A DNA stretch of 30,286 nucleotides, from assembly GCA_005877345.1 (NCBI GenBank), contig VBPR01000115.1, forward strand, positions 1-30,286. Direction: 5' to 3'. This DNA is from Nitrososphaerota archaeon. Lineage in GTDB: Archaea > Thermoproteota > Nitrososphaeria > Nitrososphaerales > Nitrososphaeraceae. A program made the position numbers and the translations under genes. Below are positions 7,425 to 14,592 of the stretch, one piece after another. Each line of letters begins with the position of its first letter. The first letter of the stretch is position 1. Below the pieces are notes generated by a model, which searched no databases, was not told the DNA's origin, and saw only the letters and a program-made list of their open reading frames with translations.

Positions 7425-7988
7425 TTAATGAACTATCAAAACAGGTATGTCTACGTTACCAATTATTTTTCGTGCACTACTGAATAGGGCTCTCACCCCA
7501 GAATCTAGATGTACACTCCTTAAGACTAATAAATCGTAATTTCCCGCTTTAGTCTCTTTCACTATTTCCTCTAAAGGATTACCTACTTTGAATTTATACG
7601 AAATTTTATTATCACAGCCAGCTTCCCTACATCTCTTTACCTTTGATTCCATTTCATCTATTACCTGTCCTTTAACCTCTTGTTTTATATTCTTGTTAGA
7701 ACCTTGTACAGAGACACCTTCTACAGAGGCTCCTTCTATTTTCTCAACTTTGTCCAAAATTCGTAAAATTTGTAACTCTGCTCCTGAGTATTTGGATAGA
7801 GATACAGCATAGTTAAATACCGTGTTTGATTCATCTTTTCCATCATCAGTAATTAGGATTTTACTAATTGATGGAACATTTTCCTTCGAAATTGAGGACG
7901 TTTGAGAAGTAACGCTGGACTCTTTTGTTGGTTTTAAGTTTGCTTTTTCATTGTTGGGGGCGTCTCCATTTTCTTTATTATCAGTCAC
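7425..7988 (-). CDS. universal stress protein (UspA family)
   Basis: A 187-residue USP with an unusual N-terminal extension of about 40 residues that is polar and Lys/Ser/Asn-rich. The domain starts at ISKILITDDGKDES (Asp48/Asp49 in the nucleotide-binding position), continues with the usual alpha/beta pattern and ends with the C-terminal strand DIPVLIVH. The ATP-binding signature G-x2-G-x9-G-S is degenerate: the segment after YDLLVLRSV lacks the first Gly, so ATP binding may be lost or altered. The start is GTG at 7988; no ATG occurs before the domain. It is probably cytosolic and acts as a stress regulator or chaperone-like partner. Confidence 0.9.
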   Translation of the reverse strand: MTDNKENGDAPNNEKANLKPTKESSVTSQTSSISKENVPSISKILITDDGKDESNTVFNYAVSLSKYSGAELQILRILDKVEKIEGASVEGVSVQGSNKNIKQEVKGQVIDEMESKVKRCREAGCDNKISYKFKVGNPLEEIVKETKAGNYDLLVLRSVHLDSGVRALFSSARKIIGNVDIPVLIVH

Positions 7989-8231
7989 AACATAACGTAT
8001 ATAGGAGTGAATTTAAAGCTTATGGATATTATATAATAATGAGGTATATTTGCCATCAGCACGTAAGGAATTGTCCACTTGTCTTCTAAACGACAGAATT
8101 ATGATATATCTATGTTCAAATTCATTTTATTTTACTAGATTTAGAAACTCTAATTATAATACGTCTGAAAAATCAGATTCATCCCTCCGGATCCGAAAAT
8201 ACACCGCTACAATATTCAATCATATCCCTGC
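7989..8231. other. spacer without a supported gene
   Basis: Upstream region of the stress-protein gene (minus strand) with an AT-rich TATA-like stretch near 8030. It contains short CATCCCTCCGGATCCG-like motifs related to sequence near 1460. No gene was recognised; the frame at 8050-8244 runs into the repeat and is not supported. Confidence 0.4.
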
Positions 8232-8270
8232 GAATTGGATCTGAATTGTTAACAATATGCTTCCCGACGG
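8232..8270. repeat. 39-bp dispersed repeat, copy 2
   Basis: It matches 1337-1375 at 36 of 39 positions, in the same orientation, including the ATTGTTAACAAT palindrome. It lies about 25 bases before the relic of the 5889 gene, which suggests that this spacer was assembled from duplicated pieces. Confidence 0.7.
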
Positions 8271-8296
8271 CTCCAGACCTTTCATTTCAATGCTAA

Positions 8297-8398
8297 CTTT
8301 GCCAAGAGGGCAAAAAATTTTATCAAGAGCTTTACAACAAATGTCTTAAAACTTTCAGGGATTTACTGATTCATTCAAAATCTGAAAAAGATAATTAA
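8297..8398 (+). pseudogene. 3' fragment of a paralogue of the 5889-6398 gene
   Basis: Downstream of an in-frame TAA (8294-8296) the plus strand encodes CQEGKKFYQELYNKCLKT and then FRDLLIHS. This aligns with the C-terminus of the 5889-6398 product (CHEGTKFHQELYNECVKT, then FRDLLIHS). Nucleotide identity is also high over about 85 bases. The upstream two thirds of the gene are missing, so this is a truncated relic. Its last bases overlap the stop codon of the convergent sugar dehydrogenase gene. Confidence 0.75.
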
Positions 8399-9837
8399 TT
8401 CAAATTAGGAATTATTCTATAAACTGACCCTTCGTCTGTCTTTCTGAATCCTGAAACAACATACAAATATCCATCAGGTCCAACTTCTAAATCAGTTATA
8501 ATTCCAAAACCTTTACCAAAGATAATTTTACTCGAGTTATCTTTTTCATTTAATACTAAATCGGTAAGATTGCCTGATAAAGACAATGATTTCCTATTTT
8601 CCTTAAGGTTAAAATCAAAAATTCTTCCATTTTTTGCTGAACCTACAAAAATATCATTTTTATATTTCTTTCCTAGTTTATCTGAATCTAAAAATATCAA
8701 AGCAGTAGGTGCCACAGTTTTATCCCATACAAATTCTGGTTTACTATATTTTCCTTTACCATTAAAATCGACAAGCTCTACTTCCTTACTCGATTCATTA
8801 AGTATTCCATCTTTCTCCCTTGTCTGGTTTAATTTCCAAATTCCTTGAACTTTTTCCCAACCACTATTAAAACCTGGTTTAACTAGATTAATTTCATCTC
8901 CAAACTGGGGTCCATTTTCTGTATCCCACAAATTTCCCGTAAGTGGATCAAAACCAATGCCAAAACTGTTTTTTATACCATAGGCAAAGTACAGATTAAT
9001 GGGATATTTTTCACCAATTATTGCATGACCAACAGGTTTGCCATCTTTAGTTACTCTAAGAATGCCTGCACGGCCATCAGGAGCAGTGCCATTTATAAAA
9101 TTCTGTGACTTAGTATTAAAAACTGACTGATTCTGAATAAATTTAGTTTGCTGGAGATCTCCAACAGTAACATAAAGATTATTGTGTTTATCTAACTCAA
9201 GCACCCCACCATTGTGACTTGGTCCTGGTAAAGCAGGTAGACTCAGAATTAATTTAGGATCTGTAAGTGTATTATTCTCAGCTTCGAATCTATATCTGTA
9301 TACATAATTCCCACAATTTTGAGAAGTTTGTGCCTGCCCACTTAACTTTGGACAGTGTGTATAGTAAAGAAAAACAAAGGTATTATCTTTATCTTTATTT
9401 AAATTGTCATTCTCCAATATCGCAATTCCTAATAACCCACGTTCATCTTTTTGTGATACATTAATGTGGATTAGCGGACCAGTAACATTACCGTTAAGTA
9501 TCCTGTATATATCTCCAGTATTTTTCTCTAGTAATAGAAAGTCGTCTTTTCCTAGAAATTCTATGCTTGTTGGGAAATGAAAGTCGCGAGCTACTAACTC
9601 TACCCTAAGATCCCGATCTGTCAATGAAGGTCCGACTATTGTTTGGTTTTGGTTTTGAGCATTTATCATATATTCAGACCCAAAAGATAGAGAGAACAAA
9701 TAAATAAATGAAATTGATAGAAAAAAGATAAAAATTGAAGATATATTTTTAAAATTGTATGATATGACAGAATTTAGACTGCCTGCAATTAGGAAGACAT
9801 ATGTTGGATTCATGATGGGACAGATCATTCTTTCCAT
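8395..9837 (-). CDS. PQQ-dependent sugar dehydrogenase-like exported beta-propeller
   Basis: A 480-residue member of the glucose/sorbosone dehydrogenase family (Asd/YliI type), a six-bladed propeller that oxidises sugars with PQQ. Visible family blocks are FPTSIEFLGKDDFLLLEK, GPSHNGG with the catalytic-type His208, the following LYVTVGD, and GIGFDPLTGNLWDTENGP then GDEINLVKPGFNSGW. The usual RNP before GIGFDP is KNS here, which may weaken cofactor binding. A hydrophobic signal or anchor (residues 31-52) precedes the mature part. ATGs at 9837, 9828 and 9813 all lie upstream of it, so the 5' end overlaps the divergent NHL gene. Cys162 and Cys175 could pair outside the cell. Confidence 0.85.
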   Translation of the reverse strand: MERMICPIMNPTYVFLIAGSLNSVISYNFKNISSIFIFFLSISFIYLFSLSFGSEYMINAQNQNQTIVGPSLTDRDLRVELVARDFHFPTSIEFLGKDDFLLLEKNTGDIYRILNGNVTGPLIHINVSQKDERGLLGIAILENDNLNKDKDNTFVFLYYTHCPKLSGQAQTSQNCGNYVYRYRFEAENNTLTDPKLILSLPALPGPSHNGGVLELDKHNNLYVTVGDLQQTKFIQNQSVFNTKSQNFINGTAPDGRAGILRVTKDGKPVGHAIIGEKYPINLYFAYGIKNSFGIGFDPLTGNLWDTENGPQFGDEINLVKPGFNSGWEKVQGIWKLNQTREKDGILNESSKEVELVDFNGKGKYSKPEFVWDKTVAPTALIFLDSDKLGKKYKNDIFVGSAKNGRIFDFNLKENRKSLSLSGNLTDLVLNEKDNSSKIIFGKGFGIITDLEVGPDGYLYVVSGFRKTDEGSVYRIIPNLN

Positions 9838-10795
9838 TTTTTATTTATCCTTCTATATTGATAACTTTCACCAAGGTACGGAACTAATAGTATTTGGTCA
9901 ACAACAAGACCAAATAAAAGATCAAGCAGAGAATTATACTATTGAAAGAAGTTGGGGATCAAAAGGTGCAGGAGACGGACAATTTATGAATCCTCATAGT
10001 CTTGCAATAGATCGATTTGGTAATGTATATATCACAGATACCGGTAACAACCGGGTCGAGAAATTTTCTTCCAATGGTACACTGCTCGAAAAATGGGGAT
10101 CAAAAGGTAATATGGATGGACAATTCGATCAATTACACGATATTGCAGTTGATCCTACAGGGAATTTTGTTTACACAGTAGAACTTGCAAATCACCGTGT
10201 TCAGAAATTCGATGGTAATGGTACTTTTATTACAAAATGGGGTTTCGGTGATACTGGCGGCGCAGGAGCCAATCGCAGACCTCACCAATTGGCTGTAGAT
10301 TCCCATGGATACGTTTACCTCACAGATAGGGGAGGATCTGAAGTTTTAAAATTCAATAGTATAGGAAGGTTTATGGAAGAATGGGGGACGCATGGATCAG
10401 GAGACAAACAATTCATGAAACCACATGGTATTGCTTTTGACTCGGAAGATAATATGTACATCACGGATATGGAAAACTCAAGAATCCAGAAGTTCCATAG
10501 TAATGGTACGTTTATTTTAACATGGGGTTCCTTCGGTACTGGAAATGGTCAATTTTCAGACAGCATTCCTGGAATTACCGTTGATTCTAAAGGATTTGTA
10601 TATGTGATTGATAGATTGGAATCTCGTATTCAAAAATTCGACGGCATGGGTACTTTGATAGCAAAATGGGGTGCTAAAGGTTCTTCTTTAGGTGAACTTA
10701 ATAAACTTGAAGATATCGCCATAAACAACAAAACTGGCGAGGTCTTTATTACAGACACCCAGAATTCTAGAGTTCAAGTGTTCCACATAAAGTGA
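9755..10795 (+). CDS. exported NHL-repeat beta-propeller protein A
   Basis: A 346-residue protein of about six NHL repeats, each with the pattern W-G-S-x-G-x-G-D-G-Q-F, then P-x-x-x-A-x-D, G-N-V-Y-I-x-D, N-x-R-V-Q-K-F and a turn such as SNGT. An N-terminal hydrophobic segment (after ATG 9812, MMGQIILSIFYLSFYI) predicts export or membrane anchoring. Six repeats close one propeller. NHL propellers usually bind ligands or proteins; no catalytic site is evident. Starts at 9755 or 9764 suit a TATA-like GATATATTTTTA near 9740, while 9812 would give a shorter signal. The gene is a tandem paralogue of 11038-12108 and divergent from the sugar dehydrogenase. Confidence 0.85.
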   Translation: MYDMTEFRLPAIRKTYVGFMMGQIILSIFYLSFYIDNFHQGTELIVFGQQQDQIKDQAENYTIERSWGSKGAGDGQFMNPHSLAIDRFGNVYITDTGNNRVEKFSSNGTLLEKWGSKGNMDGQFDQLHDIAVDPTGNFVYTVELANHRVQKFDGNGTFITKWGFGDTGGAGANRRPHQLAVDSHGYVYLTDRGGSEVLKFNSIGRFMEEWGTHGSGDKQFMKPHGIAFDSEDNMYITDMENSRIQKFHSNGTFILTWGSFGTGNGQFSDSIPGITVDSKGFVYVIDRLESRIQKFDGMGTLIAKWGAKGSSLGELNKLEDIAINNKTGEVFITDTQNSRVQVFHIK

Positions 10796-11037
10796 GTTAA
10801 AGTAAGGGACAAAATAGCCCTTGGGTTGTGATTTCTGATGAGGTTCTATAACAGGCGACCCCTCATGTGCTAAAATTTGCAAAAAGCGAGGGATTCTTCT
10901 GTTGCGCTTCATGTAAATCGGAATTTGAAGTAAATCTACTTTGGAATTGTGCATATTTTACCGTTTTTTAACCCTACACTTAGATGGATGTATCAGATCA
11001 CTTAACTATTCGAAAACTAAAAAGTACACATCTCTGA
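10796..11037. other. spacer between the two NHL genes
   Basis: A GTG-started frame at 10867-10971 (34 residues) contains FFCCASCKSEFE, reminiscent of the end of a YHS/TRASH metal-binding motif, but lacks the first Cys pair in frame. It is treated as a possible relic, not a gene. Confidence 0.3.
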
Positions 11038-12108
11038 ATGGAAAAAAATCAATACTTAATTTTCATTTTACCCATATTAGTATCATCTTTTGCTGTTGTT
11101 TCGATTGTTACTAGTGCTTGTGTTCCAGCTTCGGCACAAAATATCACCACAGGCAAGGACGTACTATCGAATTACTCATTTGTGGAAAAATGGGGTTCAT
11201 TTGGCACAGGTCCTGGCCAATTTAATAGACCTCATGACATAGCCTTTGATTCCATGGGGAACGTCTATGTAAGTGATAGGGATAACAATCGTATCCAGAA
11301 ATTTACTCACAATGGAACATTCATAAAAATGTGGGGTTCAAAAGGTGACAAAAATGGGCAGTTTAGTATTCCGTATAGTATAGCCATAGACGATTTAGAT
11401 AAAATTTATGTAGCTGATAGAGAGAACTCACGCATCCAGAAGTTTGATACTAACGGTACTTTTCTAGCAAAGTATGGTACTGATGGCAAACTCGATGGAC
11501 AATTTCATAGACCGGAAGATGTTCGAATTGAGCCACGTACAGGTGACATTTATGTCACAGATACATACAATAATCGGATCGAGAGGTTTGACAAGAATTT
11601 CATGTTTATTACAAAATGGGGCTCCAAGGGCAGTGCAGATGGACAGTTCAATCTTCCTCATGCAATAGGCTTCGACTCAAAGGGTAATGTGTATGTTGAT
11701 GAGCTAGAAAGACCAGGAGTTCAAATATTTGATAAGGACGGAAAGTTTCTACGGAAATGGGGCACCGTGGGAAAGGCCGATGGTCAGTTTAGCCTTCCTC
11801 AGGAACACCTTTGGATAGATTCGTTTGATCATGTATATCTTGTTGATGGAGCACACAATCCTAGAATACAAATTTTTGATCTAAACGGGCGCTTTCTAGG
11901 CAAGGTTGGTACCGGCTGCCTGCTATCTACCGGCGAAGGTTGCGTGGATCCAGATGGCCCTGGTCCCCTAGCTTTAGGAGACGGTCAATTTTCAAAACCA
12001 GAACATGTAACTATAGATTCTGAAGGTAACATGTATGTTGTTGACAGGGGTAACCAACGTATTCAAGTTTTTGCACCCATGGACGACGCTAATGTGAATA
12101 TGAAGTAG
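11038..12108 (+). CDS. exported NHL-repeat beta-propeller protein B
   Basis: A 356-residue paralogue of the preceding NHL protein. A clear signal peptide (FILPILVSSFAVVSIV core, cleavage near SAQN at about residue 35) precedes six NHL repeats of the form KWGSxGxxDGQFxxP-H, D-I-A-F-D, G-N-V-Y-V-x-D and R-I-Q-K-F. The sixth blade carries an insertion with two Cys (GCLLSTGEGC) likely to form a disulfide outside the cell. The start is ATG 11038, directly before the signal peptide. It probably binds a ligand, polymer or partner protein at the cell surface; no enzyme motif is seen. Confidence 0.88.
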   Translation: MEKNQYLIFILPILVSSFAVVSIVTSACVPASAQNITTGKDVLSNYSFVEKWGSFGTGPGQFNRPHDIAFDSMGNVYVSDRDNNRIQKFTHNGTFIKMWGSKGDKNGQFSIPYSIAIDDLDKIYVADRENSRIQKFDTNGTFLAKYGTDGKLDGQFHRPEDVRIEPRTGDIYVTDTYNNRIERFDKNFMFITKWGSKGSADGQFNLPHAIGFDSKGNVYVDELERPGVQIFDKDGKFLRKWGTVGKADGQFSLPQEHLWIDSFDHVYLVDGAHNPRIQIFDLNGRFLGKVGTGCLLSTGEGCVDPDGPGPLALGDGQFSKPEHVTIDSEGNMYVVDRGNQRIQVFAPMDDANVNMK

Positions 12109-12518
12109 GAATTTCCCAGTACTATCTTCCTCCAAGGATTATGAATAAGTATAACTTAAATGTCAATGCTCATACGGAGACACACCAAATAATTTACTGC
12201 ATCCTATACTGCGGTTATCAAATTGTTCTCAAATTCAAAAACTATTGAAGTATACAACTGATAAAATGGACAAATGTGTGATATTAGAAGAATTAGCAGA
12301 ACTAAAGATGACCTTGGATTTGCTACCATAGATAATCTTTGTTACGTGTACCATCAATACTATGCATATCAACGAATATATGTGTCTAGAATATTTTTAA
12401 CTAGACGTCTTTCAGCAGTAGGACTTAGGCATATAGTAACTGAACGTTTTAATCAAATAAATATTATCGTTACTAATGATTGTATTCTTATTAAAAAAAG
12501 AAAGGAGATTTGAAGTAA
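12109..12518. other. spacer without a supported gene
   Basis: A frame at 12274-12513 has poor composition and no family resemblance. A 21-codon frame from ATG 12265 (MDKCVILEELAELKMTLDLL) looks like a helical start but stops at once. It could be a decayed gene; nothing firmer can be said. Confidence 0.35.
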
Positions 12519-12866
12519 TTATTGCCCTTCTTGAGCAGACTTTAAGTTCTGCAGCTGTGTCAACGTCTGCAATGCGTTAAATGTGTCAACAGCTTCCTTT
12601 GGGTCTTTCATTTCTTTGATCTTTCCAATGGCGTCCTTCACCTTCGAATCTTGTTCTATGTCCTTCAAAGTTGGATTTTTATCTTTCAAGATCTTAATCC
12701 ATCCTTCGACTGGTAATCCCTGAGTCTGAGTCTGGTTTCCCTGAGTCTGGTTTCCCTGAGTCTGGTTTCCCTGAGCATTTACAACCTTTAAACTTGGAGT
12801 CACAAGGAGCGCTCCAGATAAAAGCACGCTTGCTAGCACTACTAAAATTCCTATTTTTTGATTCAT
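12519..12866 (-). CDS. small secreted protein with GNQTQ repeats
   Basis: A 115-residue secreted protein. The signal peptide (MNQKIGILVVLASVLLSGAL, cleavage probably after VVNA) is followed by three GNQTQ repeats, encoded by a 15-bp tandem repeat, then a helical, Lys/Asp-rich domain. NQT sites could be N-glycosylated outside the cell. The frame also has an ATG at 12875, but a TATA box centred 26 bases upstream of ATG 12866 supports 12866 as a leaderless start. The same promoter and start codon recur as a relic at 14026-14061. The function is unknown; small secreted repeat proteins of this type are frequent in Nitrososphaerales as I recall. Confidence 0.75.
   Translation of the reverse strand: MNQKIGILVVLASVLLSGALLVTPSLKVVNAQGNQTQGNQTQGNQTQTQGLPVEGWIKILKDKNPTLKDIEQDSKVKDAIGKIKEMKDPKEAVDTFNALQTLTQLQNLKSAQEGQ
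12726..12774. repeat. 15-bp coding tandem repeat (GNQTQ units)
   Basis: About three copies of a 15-base unit (plus-strand CCCTGAGTCTGGTTT) inside the secreted-protein gene, giving tandem GNQTQ residues. The copies are nearly identical, so unit number may vary between strains. Confidence 0.75.
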
Positions 12867-12888
12867 CAATAACAACTAGTCCTTTCTA

Positions 12889-12896
12889 CTATAAAT
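12889..12896 (-). promoter_or_regulatory. TATA box of the GNQTQ protein gene
   Basis: ATTTATAG on the minus strand, centred 26 bases before ATG 12866. The segment from the start codon to beyond this box is copied at 14026-14061. Confidence 0.55.
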
Positions 12897-12916
12897 GAGT
12901 GCAAATCATCAAAATA

Positions 12917-13043
12917 TGAAATTTTGGTTTTAACGATCAGGGTTATTGTGGTTGACGGTTTATTTGTATTGAAATCACCTGTTCTGTGGATTTTAGTCAT
13001 TTATGGATGACAGGTATTACGACTTATGCGTTCAAACACAAAC
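12917..13043. repeat. diverged direct repeat A flanking the Lrp gene
   Basis: About 127 bases that align with 13731-13854 in the same orientation. The first 46 bases, beginning TGAAATTTTGGTTTTAACGA, are almost identical; the remainder is patchily conserved. The repeat lies upstream of the GNQTQ gene and downstream of the Lrp gene on the minus strand. It has no coding capacity that I could find. Confidence 0.7.
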
Positions 13044-13064
13044 TGTGGAGGTCTTTTTTCCATA

Positions 13065-13559
13065 TCAAATTCTGTCAATTATAGAACTAGGAATTGATAT
13101 TTTTCTACCGACAACACTAACAATTTCACTCCATACTACATCCTTAACTCCATCCATCGCCTTTATTTTTTCAAGGAAGTCAAGAATTGATGCATTATCT
13201 TTAAGAATTGTTTCTACTCTCAGATCAATTGTATGTTCCCCTATGCTCTTACCGATATAGGTCACTTCATTAAAATCGAGCATTTTATTAGCAACAGCAT
13301 TTACCATTCCATCCCTTATGGAAATAAAAAAGTCAACGCGTTTCCAGCCAAATTTATCTATATCCAATACATAATGCATCTTTAAAAATTTGCTTTCTAG
13401 CCGCTTCCGTCTTCTTCTAACAGTAGTAACGGGTATTCCTAATTTTGCTGATAAGCCTTTGCTGGATTTTAGATCACCATTTGGTGATAGTAAAATCTTT
13501 AATAGTTTTCTATCCAAATCTGATATGGTAGCTGCTTTTTTATCTAGCTGCCTAGACAC
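13065..13559 (-). CDS. Lrp/AsnC-family transcriptional regulator
   Basis: A 164-residue protein with an N-terminal helix-turn-helix (about residues 13-60: ISDLDRKLLKILL, then a second segment SAKLGIPVTTVRRRRKRLE as recognition helix) and a C-terminal alpha/beta ligand-binding-like domain ending SIVGRK-type. This is the AsnC/Lrp architecture of archaeal regulators. The domain lacks an obvious amino-acid pocket signature, so the effector is unknown. The start is GTG 13559 preceded by AGGA, a plausible ribosome-binding site. The gene is flanked by two diverged copies of a 125-bp repeat, which could hold its own operator sites. Confidence 0.85.
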   Translation of the reverse strand: MSRQLDKKAATISDLDRKLLKILLSPNGDLKSSKGLSAKLGIPVTTVRRRRKRLESKFLKMHYVLDIDKFGWKRVDFFISIRDGMVNAVANKMLDFNEVTYIGKSIGEHTIDLRVETILKDNASILDFLEKIKAMDGVKDVVWSEIVSVVGRKISIPSSIIDRI

Positions 13560-13730
13560 TCCTATAATATTCGAATTACAATTATATAATTATTATTTTA
13601 ATAAAAATATACATTGAATTAAACTAAAATTGACGAAAATTAATTGAAAAACCGTAGATATAAACGTAAATTAAATTTAGTTTTTAATCCAAACAATATG
13701 AGCACATCAGGTTAAATTGATTATTTTTTT

Positions 13731-13854
13731 TGAAATTTTGGTTTTAACGATCAGGCTTATTGTGGTTGACGGTTTTTTTGATAAAGAAATCATATATTCG
13801 GTGGATTTAAGTCATTTATAGTTGACACATATTACAATTAATGCCTAAACACAA
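13731..13854. repeat. diverged direct repeat B upstream of the Lrp gene
   Basis: Second copy of the repeat at 12917-13043, 814 bases away in the same orientation. It lies 170 bases before the Lrp start codon. The strongest shared part is the first 46 bases (TTTTAACGATCAGG, then TTATTGTGGTTGACGG). Confidence 0.7.
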
Positions 13855-14025
13855 GGTTAAACACCAGGTGGGGGTTTGGTTGTTTCTTGTTCATCGAAGG
13901 TAAAAAACCAATATCCCCATCATTTAATGATTGGGAGACTAAGAAATGTATCATCATATCATTTCTAGTTTGTTTATCAAGTAACTTTGTCATGACTCAC
14001 TGGTTTAGTTACACACGCAGTGGCC

Positions 14026-14061
14026 CATTAGTAACAATTAGTCCTTTATACTATAAAAGAG
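14026..14061 (-). pseudogene. relic promoter and start of a GNQTQ-gene paralogue
   Basis: These 36 bases align with 12864-12899, including the ATG (minus strand, 14028-14026), the ACTAGTTGTT-like leader and the TATA box, with the same spacing throughout. After the ATG the frame reads only MGHCVCN before a stop, so the coding part is lost. It shows a former duplicate of the 12519-12866 gene. Confidence 0.6.
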
Positions 14062-14082
14062 AGCTGTTAATATTTTACTTTC

Positions 14083-14249
14083 ATCTATATATTTCATCAA
14101 TTGTCAAAGATTTGCTACTCTCAATACCGGCTTGTGATGCAGTCGCTAAAATTGTAAATTTTCCAACCGCATTGTAGCCAATTTTTAAAGCAACGTGTAA
14201 AACTACCTTCTGTTCTTTATTTAATGATAGAAACGATAAATATTCAGAT
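14083..14249 (-). other. unassigned open stretch, possible gene remnant
   Basis: The minus strand is open here and reads a helical, protein-like peptide containing LNKEQKVVLHVALKIGY and ending SLTIDEIYR before the stop at 14081-14083. There is no convincing start codon, and the frame continues into the antisense of the zf-TFIIB copy. It may be the end of a decayed gene. Confidence 0.25.
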
Positions 14250-14378
14250 ATGCAATGTCCAAAATGTTCAAGTGAATTACTGCTAAAGCAAAGGTATGAG
14301 ACTTCTATTGATTACTGTCCTTCTTGCGGCGGACTATGCACTCATGAGAAGTGGAACGTTATTGATTATTTGTGGTAG
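14250..14378 (+). pseudogene. truncated zf-TFIIB paralogue
   Basis: The first 29 codons match the 6823-7071 gene closely, with Cys3, Cys6, Cys23 and Cys26 conserved (MQCPKCSSELLLKQRY, then DYCPSCGGL). The hallmark W-L-D-R-G-E after CGG is replaced by CTHEKWNVIDYLW and a TAG. About 35 bases upstream, including the TATA region, are also copied. It is a 5' duplicate truncated by recombination, and may still be transcribed as a 42-residue peptide with an intact Cys quartet. Confidence 0.8.
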
Positions 14379-14454
14379 TGCCGCCCTAGTCATACGTAGA
14401 ATTCTCTCTACATTACTTTACTATCAAATACTCAAATGGTAAGGAAAAATTAGT

Positions 14455-14574
14455 TCACTTTAAATCTGTCCAACTCTTCCTTTCGTTCTCGATCGCTGCC
14501 CTGCGTTTTCGTCTCTGATAGCGCTGCAATATCCAGGCTCCAATCACACCAATTGCTAATACCCATAAAATCAT
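14455..14574 (-). CDS. single-helix membrane mini-protein
   Basis: A 39-residue frame from ATG 14574 (or 45 residues from GTG 14592). Residues 1-16 form a transmembrane helix (MILWVLAIGVIGAWIL), followed by a strongly basic RYQRRKRRAA and a short charged tail, so the N-terminus would face outward and the tail the cytoplasm. The classic hydrophobic-then-positive layout and clean composition favour a real gene. Small membrane peptides of this kind are usually missed by gene callers. Function unknown. Confidence 0.5.
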   Translation of the reverse strand: MILWVLAIGVIGAWILQRYQRRKRRAAIENERKSWTDLK

Positions 14575-14592
14575 TGTCTGAGTCGAGATCAC

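Noticed and set aside
8050..8244. 64-codon plus-strand frame
   Set aside because: It runs through the dispersed repeat and repeat-like CATCCCTCCGG motifs; composition is not protein-like.
10867..10971. GTG-started frame with FFCCASCKSEFE, resembling a YHS/TRASH end
   Set aside because: The first Cys pair of the motif is not in frame; too short and divergent to call.
12274..12513. 79-codon frame
   Set aside because: Low protein likeness, no recognised motif, and the spacer shows other short broken frames.
13887..14177. 96-codon plus-strand frame
   Set aside because: It overlaps the relic promoter and an opposing protein-like stretch; composition looks like an antisense shadow.
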